From a virus: DNA of 56,355 bases. The notes beneath the pieces were generated by a model. The model saw nothing but the letters and a program-made list of their open reading frames with translations. It did no database searches and was not told the origin of the DNA. Made by a program: the position numbers and the translations under genes. The DNA is taken from positions 1 to 56,355 of IMG/VR virus record IMGVR_UViG_3300046533_000369. The stretch is one strand, 5' to 3'. This document shows positions 29,143 through 37,438 of this stretch, piece by piece. How positions within the stretch are numbered: the stretch's first letter is position 1; the number at the start of each line of letters is the position of its first letter.

Positions 29143-29306
29143 TTCGGCTCCACGGATTTTTTCGTTTTCTTGGGCGCCGGCCCCCACAGGATGGCGGCAG
29201 CGGTGTTTAGCTGTTTAATCCATTTTTCGAACGCCTCCCGATCAGCAAATTCTCCTGATTCGATGGTGAGCCTGTCCTGTCGCGCTCCATCCATATTAAT
29301 CCTCAT
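29139..29306 (-). CDS. Small basic-tailed protein, 55 aa
   Basis: MRINMDGARQDRLTIESGEF, then DREAFEKWIKQLN and a Lys-rich end (KKTKKSVEPK). The ATG overlaps the polymerase stop (ATGA), and its own stop overlaps the next ATG. It is too short for routine ORF lists, but the coupling and typical codon use support it. Confidence 0.6.
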   Translation of the reverse strand: MRINMDGARQDRLTIESGEFADREAFEKWIKQLNTAAAILWGPAPKKTKKSVEPK

Positions 29307-31258
29307 TTTTGCATCCTCGCCGCGATCATGCCCTCAGCGTTCAGGGGCAGGCCGACAGCCCAAGCCGGCGTCCGCCGCATGATGGTTAAGATGTGATCCA
29401 ATCGCTGCTGGGCGACCGCCTTGGGCGCCAGGGCGACCACGCTGTCGTAGATGTCGAGGATCAGGCGCACGTCGGGAAGCTCCTGCTCGATGCCAGCTTC
29501 GACAGCCACCAGGACGTCGCGCGCCGCGCTCTGGCAGGCAATCTCCATCAGCGCGCCACCCCAGGTGCGGCATTTCATCATGCGCCCGTATTTCGCCCTC
29601 CAGAAGCATAGCTGGCCCTCTTCGTCGAGGTGAGGCTTATAGTGTGGGATCACCCGGCCCGACGGCAGGCGCAGGGCCATGACATCCTCGGCGCCGCGAT
29701 AGAGAAAGGCGATCTTGCCGTCGCAGACCTCGATCACCCGCCCGCGCTCGCGCAGGGCCAGCTTCATGGCGTCGCCCAGGGCGTACCAGGATTTTTGCAG
29801 AGGGACATTATCGGCCCGATAGCCTCGGTGGATCGCGGCGACCTGATCATAGGTGATGTCGCGCCTGTACTCGTAGGGCAGGTCTTTATCGACCTTGAAG
29901 GTGCGGAAAAGCTTGTCGATGCCGATCCCGTAGCCGCCCGACAGCACCACTTTTTTGTAGGCCTGGCGCTCTTTGGGATGGCTGTTTTTAGTCAATCCCG
30001 GAACCCCCATCGAATTGCCGGCGGTTTTGGCGTAAAGGTCGTCTCCCTTGGCGAGCAGGTCCAGCTTGGCCTGATCGCCGGCGAACCACAGCGACAGGCG
30101 TAGCTCGATGTTGGACAGATCGGCGTCGATCACCACGTCGCCCTGTGGAGCAACAATGGCGCCGCGCAGGACGTCCGATAGCTCGGTGTTGGTGAAGACG
30201 CCGTTTGGCTCCGCTTTCAGCCGCGCGATCACCGTCTCGGTGTCGTATTTGCCTGATGGCCGGGCGATGTTGAACATATTGACGCCCTCGGACGTCCCTC
30301 GTCCGGATCGAGCGCCGAAATAGCGGGTGGCGTCCTGAAACAGGCCGTTGACCTGCCGGTCGAGCAAAGCCTGGGCCTTGGTCGGCGCCGAGCCTCCGCT
30401 GTCGAAAAGATACGTCAGGATCCGCCAGGCGGAAAATGGCAGCGTTTCCAGATCGAGCCAGGTTTCGAGCGTCGCGCGCTGGGTGTTGCCGATATCGACG
30501 CCCTGCGTCTTGAGCCAGGTCAGGATCCGCGCGCGCTGGGTCAGGGCGGTGACGGCGCCGCCGGTGATCTCAAATAGCTCGCCGGCGATCTCGCGCTCGA
30601 TCTCGGCCTTCTTGGCCGCGATTCGGTGACATAGCTCCAGATCGAGCGGCAACCCGCGAGCGTTTTTCCACCAGGTTCGCCGCCAGATCGCCATTTCCTC
30701 TGGCGGCAGCGGCGGCAGGATTTCATCGACGCTCTCAAGGCAGTGGATATCCTGGGCGTTGTAATCGATCAGGTGTCGAAAGACTTCCGGATCCTCGTTC
30801 CACGAGCCGTCGCGCTTAGGCTTGCAGGTCGCCATGACGAACTTGCGCCCGCCGACGGTCTTGCCCTGGACGCCGAGCGCGCGGCATAGCTCGTCCAGCC
30901 CGCCAGGGAGGCTCATGCGCTGGGCGCGCGCCATCGTGCAGTCGAATTGCTCCAGCCGCATGCCGCAGGGGCCGAGCGTCTTCGCAATCACATTGACGTC
31001 GAAATTGATGTGATGGGCGACGATGGTGTCGGCCTCGCCCAGGGCCTTGGTAAATTCGGCCATCGAGGCCCGCCCCATGCCGGCAAGGCTGGGGACGTTA
31101 CAGGCGGTCATCGCCGGCGAAAAGGCGCCCTTCGGCGCCGCCCATTTCCACGCCGCCGTGGTGACCATGGTCGAAGGATCGGCGGCATACCGGCGGGAGC
31201 CGGCGTCGCCCAGTTCAACCCTAGAGCGGGTTTCGACATCGACGTAGAGCTTTTTCAC
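29303..31258 (-). CDS. DNA polymerase, family A with 3'-5' exonuclease, 651 aa
   Basis: Replicates phage DNA. Exonuclease motifs are YVDVET (D7, E9), HHINFDVN (D87) and DYNAQD (D170). Polymerase motif A is VIDADLSNIELRL (D380, E385), motif B RQAYKKVVLSGGYG (431-444), and motif C LDIYDSVV, where the usual HDE reads YDS; the Asp (605) is kept. It starts at a GTG overlapping the preceding TGA. Length is normal for phage enzymes lacking the 5' nuclease domain. Confidence 0.93.
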   Translation of the reverse strand: MKKLYVDVETRSRVELGDAGSRRYAADPSTMVTTAAWKWAAPKGAFSPAMTACNVPSLAGMGRASMAEFTKALGEADTIVAHHINFDVNVIAKTLGPCGMRLEQFDCTMARAQRMSLPGGLDELCRALGVQGKTVGGRKFVMATCKPKRDGSWNEDPEVFRHLIDYNAQDIHCLESVDEILPPLPPEEMAIWRRTWWKNARGLPLDLELCHRIAAKKAEIEREIAGELFEITGGAVTALTQRARILTWLKTQGVDIGNTQRATLETWLDLETLPFSAWRILTYLFDSGGSAPTKAQALLDRQVNGLFQDATRYFGARSGRGTSEGVNMFNIARPSGKYDTETVIARLKAEPNGVFTNTELSDVLRGAIVAPQGDVVIDADLSNIELRLSLWFAGDQAKLDLLAKGDDLYAKTAGNSMGVPGLTKNSHPKERQAYKKVVLSGGYGIGIDKLFRTFKVDKDLPYEYRRDITYDQVAAIHRGYRADNVPLQKSWYALGDAMKLALRERGRVIEVCDGKIAFLYRGAEDVMALRLPSGRVIPHYKPHLDEEGQLCFWRAKYGRMMKCRTWGGALMEIACQSAARDVLVAVEAGIEQELPDVRLILDIYDSVVALAPKAVAQQRLDHILTIMRRTPAWAVGLPLNAEGMIAARMQK

Positions 31259-31539
31259 GCGCCACCTGCTGGCTCGACCACACGATATTCGTAAATCTTC
31301 AAGCCCAAAACACGCCTGCGCAGCACGTCATATCCGCCGAATTTCTTCTTGCGCAGATCGCGAAGGCGCGCAGAAACGGACGCCTCCGGATCGCCGGTCA
31401 GGATGTGCAATTCGGAGAGGGTGTGCCACTCCCAATCGATCATGATCATCCAGACCCGCCGGCGCTGTTTCGCCGCCGATTCTTTCTCTTCCGGACCCCA
31501 TTTTCCTGGTCCGCTGGTTCCTCCGCGATTGTCTGTCAT
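31255..31539 (-). CDS. Winged-helix-like protein, 94 aa
   Basis: HTLSELHILTGDPEASVSAR followed by LRDLRKKKFGG and a wing-like YDVLRRRVLGLKIYEYRV fits the winged helix-turn-helix seen in phage proteins next to polymerases or NinB-type genes. The N-terminus is Gly/charged. ATG 31539 overlaps the preceding stop. It could be a replication or recombination accessory DNA-binding protein. Confidence 0.7.
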   Translation of the reverse strand: MTDNRGGTSGPGKWGPEEKESAAKQRRRVWMIMIDWEWHTLSELHILTGDPEASVSARLRDLRKKKFGGYDVLRRRVLGLKIYEYRVVEPAGGA

Positions 31540-31955
31540 TTTCCCTCGTCCAGTTGATCAAATTTATCGAGTTCATCAAGCATGCCGCGTAACACGGCGC
31601 GGAAGGCTTCCCGGTCTTCGCGATTGATCGCGCGATATTCCTTTGACATGGTCATAAATTCAGCAAAGCTGGTTGGGATGGTGGGGTGACCCATGACAAG
31701 TTTTCGCACGATGGCAGATCTGTTCGTAAACAAATTTTTTGCCTTTCCAGCATTAGTAGCGAGGCCACGTTTAAGCATTTCTTCAAAACGAGTAGTGACG
31801 GTCTGTTCAGTTTTCCCAACCGCCAGAGAAGCAGGCAGCGCGGTCATGGGGCCATAGTGGTAAAGCGCAAAGAAAATCTTGCGGTGTAAAAGACGAATGG
31901 TCGATGCTTCCAAAGGGGCGCACGTATCGCCGTCTGTTCTGCGTCTGCCGCCCAT
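31536..31955 (-). CDS. Helix-turn-helix-like protein, 139 aa
   Basis: LHRKIFFALYHYGPMTALPA, then LAVGKTEQTVTTRFEEMLKR suggests a winged-helix recognition domain. The C-terminal half is helical and acidic (EDREAFRAVLRGMLDELDKF). ATG 31955 lies at a TAATG junction with the preceding gene; the open 22 codons upstream overlap it. The paired organisation with the next winged-helix gene suggests the two act together. Confidence 0.65.
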   Translation of the reverse strand: MGGRRRTDGDTCAPLEASTIRLLHRKIFFALYHYGPMTALPASLAVGKTEQTVTTRFEEMLKRGLATNAGKAKNLFTNRSAIVRKLVMGHPTIPTSFAEFMTMSKEYRAINREDREAFRAVLRGMLDELDKFDQLDEGK

Positions 31956-32746
31956 TAGTGCTTGACCCTCACGTCGTAGTCGTGCTTGACGACGCCGCGC
32001 TCCGCATTTCCGACGAGGCACGGCACAACATTAGTGATGCCACCGGAAGGCAGGCGGCGAATGTGGCCGCGACGCCAGTGCAGCCTGGGAGAGGCGTGGT
32101 GCCCGTGTCGCTCGCCGGCGAAAGTGTATTTTTCGCCGCCAATGCGGATGTGGACAGTGCGGATTTCACTGATCGGCGGGCGCCCTTTTTTGGCTCGGCA
32201 CTTGTTCAATTTCTCTGGCGCAGGGATGACTTCAACCCCGACGCCTTTGGCCGACAGCATGACGGTCAGGGCCATGAACGCGAGCATGTGATCGCGCGCG
32301 TCTTCAATCGCTTCCGTCGCTTGATCTTTTGTTTCAACCGGTGGGTAACAAGCTATGTCGCGTAATTTGCAACCAACACCCTTAATTTCCTTAGAGCATT
32401 CCAGATCTTCTATTGCATAATGACTAAATACGGCGGCTCGGCCTATTTCATCTTTCCACATTCGAGCCAATGCAATACGAAACGCATTGTTCTTAAACTC
32501 CAAGCAGCCCAAAATCTGCATGGCGCCACACTCATAAGCGTATGACACATGCTCAAAGGGAAGCTGAAATTTTCCTAACGCAACTAGATCAACGGCGTAA
32601 TTCTGTAGATCGACCCACTCGTCTCCAGAGATCGACATGATATCCCCAAAGTAGAATTGCTTCACGTCAGGTCCGAACTTCAAGAACCAATTGCTAACAA
32701 CAGCAGGCAGTTGGTTCTTGAAGTCTAGGAGTTGATGCAGGCGCAT
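31955..32746 (-). CDS. Hypothetical phage protein with C-terminal RLHWRRGH motif, 263 aa
   Basis: The C-terminus HHASPRLHWRRGHIRRLPSG, then VVPCLVGNAERGVVKHDYDV is a recurrent ending of phage proteins of unknown role. The first 200 residues are helical with several Cys. GC content is lower here than in the flanking genes, suggesting a different origin for the N-terminal part. GGAG lies before the ATG at 32746. No enzymatic motif is visible. Confidence 0.7.
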   Translation of the reverse strand: MRLHQLLDFKNQLPAVVSNWFLKFGPDVKQFYFGDIMSISGDEWVDLQNYAVDLVALGKFQLPFEHVSYAYECGAMQILGCLEFKNNAFRIALARMWKDEIGRAAVFSHYAIEDLECSKEIKGVGCKLRDIACYPPVETKDQATEAIEDARDHMLAFMALTVMLSAKGVGVEVIPAPEKLNKCRAKKGRPPISEIRTVHIRIGGEKYTFAGERHGHHASPRLHWRRGHIRRLPSGGITNVVPCLVGNAERGVVKHDYDVRVKH

Positions 32747-32774
32747 TTTGGGTAGCTCCGGGCGCAGTTAGAAA

Positions 32775-32799
32775 CCCCAGCGCGAACGCTGGGGCATCT
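32775..32799. terminator. Bidirectional hairpin terminator
   Basis: CCCCAGCG (32775-32782) pairs with CGCTGGGG (32787-32794), giving a TTCG tetraloop on the minus strand. The minus tail is TTTCT and the plus tail CATCTTTTT. It ends the transcript of the likely ssDNA-binding protein gene. Confidence 0.7.
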
Positions 32800-32818
32800 T
32801 TTTGATTGGGTTTTGATT

Positions 32819-33562
32819 TTAGAAGGGATCGGCGGCCTTGGGACCGGCGCCGCTGAACGGCGACGGGCCACCGGTCGGATTGAACGGAGCGAAGGGCGGC
32901 GCCGCGCCGTTGCTGGCCGGCGGAAATCCACCGGCATTGAAGCCGGGGGCGTCGGCCTTGATGTTGATGCCGTGCTCCGCAGCCTGGCTGATCGCGACAT
33001 CCCAGTCAGTGGGTTCGCCCGCCGTGTTGAGAGGCTCGCCGTGCGCCATGAAACAGACGCTCTGGAGATAGCACTTGATGCCGATATCATCGGTCATGCG
33101 CTTGGCGACGGACATGACGACGCCGGCGTAGTCGCCGTCGCCCCAGAGGCGCGTTCCGCCAAGCTGGATCGCCTCCAGCGGGGTGACGACGCCATCGACG
33201 CGCTGCTCGACCAGAGGCCGCTTGATCGTCGTATTGGCGCGGATGATCCAGTGATCCTTCGCCCAGGACGGGATCTTGTTCTTTTTGTTGGGGAGGGAGC
33301 CGTCTTTGACGGGGAACTCGATCCGCTCGAAAGGAACGTGAGCCATTTCGCGGCTCTTGATGACGCCGCAGGCATTGCGGAGGGCCAACAGCAGCGGCTC
33401 GTCGAACCAGTTCTGGGTGGTTTTGGGATAGCGGAGGCTCACAGACCAGGTTGGCTTTTTGAGCGGAGCGCCGGCCATGTCCACCGTTTCTGCCTCGTAC
33501 AGGCGATTGGTGTAGACAAGCTGGGCATTCATGAGGATGACTTTTTGCAGTTCGCGGGCCAT
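32819..33562 (-). CDS. Probable ssDNA-binding protein (DUF2815-like), 247 aa
   Basis: VILMNAQLVYTNRLYEAETV begins an OB-fold-like domain; KDHWIIRANTTIKRPLVEQR and YAGVVMSVAKRMTDDIGIKC follow, in the order seen in DUF2815 phage proteins. The Pro/Gly/Asn-rich tail ends in AADPF, recalling the flexible tail and hydrophobic tip of SSB proteins, though it is not strongly acidic. It lies between two strong regulatory sites (P4 and a terminator) as a single-gene transcript, consistent with high demand for SSB. Assignment is by pattern only. Confidence 0.65.
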   Translation of the reverse strand: MARELQKVILMNAQLVYTNRLYEAETVDMAGAPLKKPTWSVSLRYPKTTQNWFDEPLLLALRNACGVIKSREMAHVPFERIEFPVKDGSLPNKKNKIPSWAKDHWIIRANTTIKRPLVEQRVDGVVTPLEAIQLGGTRLWGDGDYAGVVMSVAKRMTDDIGIKCYLQSVCFMAHGEPLNTAGEPTDWDVAISQAAEHGINIKADAPGFNAGGFPPASNGAAPPFAPFNPTGGPSPFSGAGPKAADPF

Positions 33563-33619
33563 AGAGGCGCCCTTTCACAGTTTGCTTGGTTGCACGGTTA
33601 CGCTTTACATTTACTCACG

Positions 33620-33649
33620 TAGATTGGCACGAGCGTGTTCGGCTGTCAA
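33620..33649 (-). promoter_or_regulatory. Early promoter P4 of the conserved set
   Basis: TTGACA (33649-33644), CGAACACG at the same offset as in P1 and P3, and a weaker AATCTA (33625-33620) after 18 nt, on the minus strand. The -35 box lies just after the stop of the PD-(D/E)XK gene. Confidence 0.65.
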
Positions 33650-33656
33650 TGCTCCA

Positions 33657-34658
33657 TCAATAAATCAGTTTGGGGCTTCCCGTGGGCTTGAAGGCCAGCG
33701 TCTTCGCTAACTCCACGCCGGCTGAACCCATTTTCTCGGCCTGGGCCGGGCTGATCGGATCGACGCCGTTCAGGCCATAGGCTGCGATCAGCTTCTCGAC
33801 CGCCATGCGGTCGTCGCCCCATTTGCGATGGGTCGAGGTCATGCCCATTTGGGCGCCGGGCACCTGCTGGCCGGAAGCGAATCGGGTGACGATATCCTTC
33901 TCCAGGGCCTTGCGCATGTCTTCCAGGCCCCGGAGCACGGTCAGCATGCGGACGGCGGTGGCGTTGGGGATCTCGTGCGGCAGCATCCGGACCGCCGTCA
34001 TGATGAAAGGCAACATCTGCTGCGTGGCTTCGCAGTTGCCAAAGGCCGAGCAGTAGCGGCAATGCCGGCCAGGCTTCGGCCCCTCGCCGTGCATGCCGCG
34101 CTCGACCGCCGCCAGCACCTTTTCACGATGTTCCTCGACCAGGGCGAGCGGAACCAGGCTCTGCTTGACATCGCGCTGATCGCCGGCGGTGCGGCTGTTC
34201 GGCTGCACGATCACCAGGCGGTAAAACTTCGAAGGCCCCTTCTCTTCAAGCGTCGCCGCCGCATAGGTCATCAACTGCATGTTGCGGTCGGCGGCGACGT
34301 CCATCTGGCCGTTTTTATAGTCCAGGAGGGTCGTGACGTAAGGATCGGGCTGTAAGATATCGACGGTCCCCCACACGTCTTTCGACAGGTGTACTTTCTG
34401 CTCGGCCAAAACGGTCTTCAGACCGCCGAGTTGATTGACAAAATCGAGCACCATTTCGATGCCGTAAGCAACGTCCTCGTCTTCACTTTCGGGGATCGGT
34501 TCGCCGGCGATGGCCTTCTCGATCAGGGTGTGGACGCGGGTGCCCTCGCGGGAGGCGTCGCTATCGTGATTTGGGAGGGTGGCGCTGATCATGGCGCTGA
34601 AGGGACATTCGAGCCACCTGGCGGCGGACGAGGGCGCAAAATTGGCGTGGGCTGACAT
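33657..34658 (-). CDS. PD-(D/E)XK nuclease of the DUF2800 type, 333 aa
   Basis: RecB/Cas4-like nuclease signature: GTVDIL (D100), LLDYKNG (D113, K115) and NMQLMTYA (Q128), with a Cys cluster CRYCSAFGNC near 200-209 that may hold an Fe-S cluster as in Cas4/AddB-like enzymes. N-terminal SSAARWLECPFSA is typical of DUF2800. It likely acts in phage recombination or DNA end processing with the adjacent SSB-like and helicase genes. ATG 34658 follows an attenuator-like structure. Confidence 0.8.
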   Translation of the reverse strand: MSAHANFAPSSAARWLECPFSAMISATLPNHDSDASREGTRVHTLIEKAIAGEPIPESEDEDVAYGIEMVLDFVNQLGGLKTVLAEQKVHLSKDVWGTVDILQPDPYVTTLLDYKNGQMDVAADRNMQLMTYAAATLEEKGPSKFYRLVIVQPNSRTAGDQRDVKQSLVPLALVEEHREKVLAAVERGMHGEGPKPGRHCRYCSAFGNCEATQQMLPFIMTAVRMLPHEIPNATAVRMLTVLRGLEDMRKALEKDIVTRFASGQQVPGAQMGMTSTHRKWGDDRMAVEKLIAAYGLNGVDPISPAQAEKMGSAGVELAKTLAFKPTGSPKLIY

Positions 34659-34682
34659 GGGGTTTCCTGTTTTTGGATGTTA

Positions 34683-34723
34683 AAAAAGGGGGCCGCACGA
34701 ATGGACCCCCTCTATTCGTGCGA
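34683..34723 (-). terminator. Terminator overlapping an alternative 9-bp stem (attenuator or pseudoknot)
   Basis: On the minus strand GGGGG (34711-34707) pairs with CCCCC (34693-34689), followed by six T residues. CGCACGAAT (34723-34715) pairs with ATTCGTGCG (34703-34695), which lies inside the terminator loop. The two can compete or form a pseudoknot. It stands between the stop of the 196-residue gene and the nuclease gene. Confidence 0.65.
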
Positions 34724-34730
34724 TCAGTGA

Positions 34731-35321
34731 TTACTGACCGCCGCTCATGCGATACGCCGCCTCAAGCCGGTCGTCGGTGAAACCGTAGATCTTCTCGTTG
34801 AGAAAGACATCCTTGGTCGTCTCGACCGGCAGGTTGAAAGCGTTCTGGATGGCCCAGGAATAGACCTGGCCCTCGCCATGCGCGGCGGCGAGAGCAGCCA
34901 GATGCGTCTTCAACTTGACGACCGCAGGCCGCTCGGTGGCGCCGTTCGAAGTGTGATCGGGCGCCGGCGCAAAGGGCGCATTGGCGTTCGCGAACGGGCT
35001 GGCCGGCTGCTGGGTCTGGGGAGCATCCTGCGGCTGCACGGGCGCCGGGGCCTCGGCGGCCTTGCGGGTGCGGGTGCGCTTCGGCGGTTCGGCAGGAGCG
35101 GTAGGAGCAGCCTGAGCCTGCTGGGTCGAAGCCTGGTAGGTCTGCTGGGCCTGTTGCGCAGGCGGTTCGAAGGCGCCAGCCGCAGCAAGCTGTTCACGCT
35201 CACTGGCAGTCACAGAACCGCGCATGATGTCGATGGCGTCGAGAACTTCATTGAGATTGTCGCTCTCGAAAAGAAAGCTGTCACCCGGCTTCGTGATGCC
35301 AGAAATTGTAAATTTACCCAT
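34731..35321 (-). CDS. Gln/Pro/Ala-rich protein, 196 aa
   Basis: A folded start (MGKFTISGITKPGDSFLFES, then LNEVLDAIDIMRGSVTASE) is followed by about 90 residues of Gln/Pro/Ala-rich linker with a basic patch (PPKRTRTRKAAE) and a C-terminal helical domain (VKLKTHLAALAAAHGEGQVY, YGFTDDRLEAAYRM). ATG 35321 has AAGGG upstream; a GTG at 35354 overlapping the helicase stop (GTGA) is the alternative. It is placed between helicase and nuclease, so a recombination/replication accessory role is likely. Confidence 0.6.
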   Translation of the reverse strand: MGKFTISGITKPGDSFLFESDNLNEVLDAIDIMRGSVTASEREQLAAAGAFEPPAQQAQQTYQASTQQAQAAPTAPAEPPKRTRTRKAAEAPAPVQPQDAPQTQQPASPFANANAPFAPAPDHTSNGATERPAVVKLKTHLAALAAAHGEGQVYSWAIQNAFNLPVETTKDVFLNEKIYGFTDDRLEAAYRMSGGQ

Positions 35322-35350
35322 TTTATAGCCCTTTTCTGTATTCGGTTGTT

Positions 35351-36784
35351 TCACGCTTTGTGAAGGATGCCCACATTATCGACAGCGCCGCGCGCCGTCC
35401 AGCCGTATTTTCCCCTATACTCGCAATAAAGGTGCTCGACGTCGTTTGGATAAGCGCGCGAGAACCAGCGCGCCTTGCCGAGCTTTGTCGGGACGATCCA
35501 AAAACCGCGCTGCGGCAGAAAGATCGGGACGCCGTTTGGCTTCGTCCACTGCGGTTTGCCCTGATTTGATAGTAATACGCCCTCCTTTGCGGCATTGCGC
35601 AGATCGCCGCCGACGGCCCGCTTCATCGCCGGCAGTTTTTCTCTTTCCTCTTCAGGCTTCCCGCCGCTCGGCGCCCGCTGTTTCGGCGGCTCGATCATAT
35701 CAAGGGCGCCGTGCCGAATGATGTTGCCGCCAAAATCAACCACGGCGCAATCATCGGCGTATTCGGACAGGCGAGCGCCGCGCCCCAGGGATTGTGCATA
35801 AAGCAAACTGGATTTCATCGGGCGGCAGAAGCCCATCATGTCAATATCGGGGACATCGAACCCCGTATTAAACATGGCGACCGAGATCATGACGGGAAAT
35901 TCGCCCCTGCGAAAAGCCTCGACATTTTCGACGCGACCGCCGACGCCGGTGTGGACGGCCCGTGCGTCGATGCCCAGCTTTCTGTATTCGCGCTCCAGCA
36001 CATTCGCATGCTCGATGTCACACGCAAAGATCAGGCACCTGGTCCGCTCTTCCTCGCGCATGACCTTGACCAGGCTCGCGACATGGAGCGGCGCCAACGC
36101 TACGCCGCGATGGGTCAGTTCCTGCCCGCCCCATTCGCCCAGGGAGTTGACCTTCAAGCCTTTGGTGTCGATGTCGGGGGCGTCGGCGGCGACCGCGCGC
36201 AGCATCTTGACGAAACCATCCTCAAGGGCTTTCAGGAAACCGTATTCGTAGAGGCAGGGGCCGAACGTATTTTTGAGCGATCCGGTGCCATCCTCGCGCC
36301 AGCCGGTGGCGGTGACGCCGCGAAACCAGGCTTGCGGCAGCGCCTGCTGCACCTTCAGATATTCTGATACCGTGCCATCTTTATATGGCGTCATACGGGC
36401 GCGGTGGATCTCGTCGATGATGACCAGGCCGACATCCCTGAAATGATCGAGCCGATTCGCAATAGTGCCGATAGTGCCGACGGTAAGCCGGCCATCAGTC
36501 CTCATTTCGTTAAGGCCGGCGCTACAGATGGCCGGATCCTGGCCGATCCACCGGCAGGCGGCGGCGTCCTGCTTCACCAGTTCTTCCGTGTGCGCGATAA
36601 TTACGACGCGGGTGTTGGCAAGCGCCCGCTCGCCCAATTTCGCCATGACGAGCGATTTTCCGGAGGCGACCGACATTTCGGCGTATGCTGTTATTTCCTG
36701 GGAGTTGGCGAGAGTATCAACGGCTTCTAGCTGATGGGGACGAAGGGTGGGAGTTAAAATTTGTTCGGAGAGCGTTTCGGTCAC
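35351..36784 (-). CDS. SF2 DEAD/DEAH-type helicase, 477 aa
   Basis: Walker A SVASGKS (38-44), motif Ia IIAHTEELV, DEIH box (124-127), motif III GVTATGWR and motif VI QSLGRGARLSE give a complete superfamily II helicase, closest in layout to phage UvsW/RecG-type or type III restriction helicase relatives. C-terminal about 80 residues form an extra domain with Trp-rich strands. GTG at 36784 preceded by GAGGATCTCT is the best start; the longer ATG at 36850 would overlap the opposite gene's leader. Confidence 0.88.
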   Translation of the reverse strand: MTETLSEQILTPTLRPHQLEAVDTLANSQEITAYAEMSVASGKSLVMAKLGERALANTRVVIIAHTEELVKQDAAACRWIGQDPAICSAGLNEMRTDGRLTVGTIGTIANRLDHFRDVGLVIIDEIHRARMTPYKDGTVSEYLKVQQALPQAWFRGVTATGWREDGTGSLKNTFGPCLYEYGFLKALEDGFVKMLRAVAADAPDIDTKGLKVNSLGEWGGQELTHRGVALAPLHVASLVKVMREEERTRCLIFACDIEHANVLEREYRKLGIDARAVHTGVGGRVENVEAFRRGEFPVMISVAMFNTGFDVPDIDMMGFCRPMKSSLLYAQSLGRGARLSEYADDCAVVDFGGNIIRHGALDMIEPPKQRAPSGGKPEEEREKLPAMKRAVGGDLRNAAKEGVLLSNQGKPQWTKPNGVPIFLPQRGFWIVPTKLGKARWFSRAYPNDVEHLYCEYRGKYGWTARGAVDNVGILHKA

Positions 36785-36802
36785 AGAGATCCTCGTGATG
36801 TC

Positions 36803-36832
36803 TTGACGGGACGTATACGTTGCCCCCATACT
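36803..36832 (+). promoter_or_regulatory. Promoter of the plus-strand late/auxiliary block
   Basis: TTGACG (36803-36808), an 18-nt spacer holding the palindrome CGTATACG, and CATACT (36827-36832). It is divergent from the helicase gene and drives the ribbon-helix-helix gene at 36864. Confidence 0.6.
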
Positions 36833-36863
36833 CCGCGAAATGCAAGCCAAGGATCAGCCAAAA

Positions 36864-37091
36864 ATGAAAACCATGAAAATGCCACGCTTTGTGCCGACGA
36901 AAAAGGTAAAGAAGGAAAAGCCTGTTCCCGTCTTCACGCCGCAGTCGCCGGCGAAAGTCGTAGTCACGGTCCGCCTTGACCCGCGAGCGCGAGACAAGCT
37001 ACACTTAATCTGGCGCAACGAACCTGGTTTCGAGAGCGTGTCGCACGTCATCCAGACGGCGGTCGATGAGTTTCTTTCGAAACGAGGTTGA
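36864..37091 (+). CDS. Ribbon-helix-helix-like DNA-binding protein, 75 aa
   Basis: A basic N-terminus (VPTKKVKKEKPVPVF) precedes VVVTVRLDPRARDKLHLIWR, then ESVSHVIQTAVDEFLSKRG, a strand-helix-helix layout of CopG/MetJ-type RHH proteins. ATG 36864 has AAGGA ten bases upstream; an ATG at 36840 has no site. First gene of the plus-strand block, so a regulator of the flanking divergent promoters is plausible. Confidence 0.65.
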   Translation: MKTMKMPRFVPTKKVKKEKPVPVFTPQSPAKVVVTVRLDPRARDKLHLIWRNEPGFESVSHVIQTAVDEFLSKRG

Positions 37092-37435
37092 CGTTGAGAG
37101 GCTACGACGAAGACTCCTTCCAGATGCATGCCGCCCTGCTGTTCAGCGAAGCCTGCCGCAAAACGGTGTGGTTTCATGTGCCAAATGGGGGAAAGCGCGA
37201 CAAAGTGACCGCCGCCCGTCTTAAACAGATGGGTGTGCGGTCTGGCGTGGCCGACATCATCGTGCTCTCACGATGCAGGCCGCTCGCCCTCGAATTGAAA
37301 ATCCCCAAAACCGGGCGCCAGTCCGACAATCAAAAAGGCTTCCAGACCTTTTGGGAGGAAAACGGCGGCATTTATCGGATCGCCCGCACTCCCGACGAGG
37401 TGAAAGCGTTTATTTCGGAATTTAAGCTCGATTGA
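37088..37435 (+). CDS. VRR-NUC nuclease, 115 aa
   Basis: Small PD-(D/E)XK nuclease: FHVPNGGKRDKVTAARLKQM, GVRSGVADIIVL (D56), LALELKIPKTGRQSDNQKGF (E69, K71, Q82) and a C-terminal YRIARTPDEV. This matches the VRR-NUC family, thought to cut branched or damaged DNA. The start is a TTG overlapping the preceding TGA (TTGA). Length is usual for stand-alone phage copies. It may assist recombination or Holliday junction processing. Confidence 0.85.
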   Translation: MTLRGYDEDSFQMHAALLFSEACRKTVWFHVPNGGKRDKVTAARLKQMGVRSGVADIIVLSRCRPLALELKIPKTGRQSDNQKGFQTFWEENGGIYRIARTPDEVKAFISEFKLD

Positions 37436-37438
37436 TGG

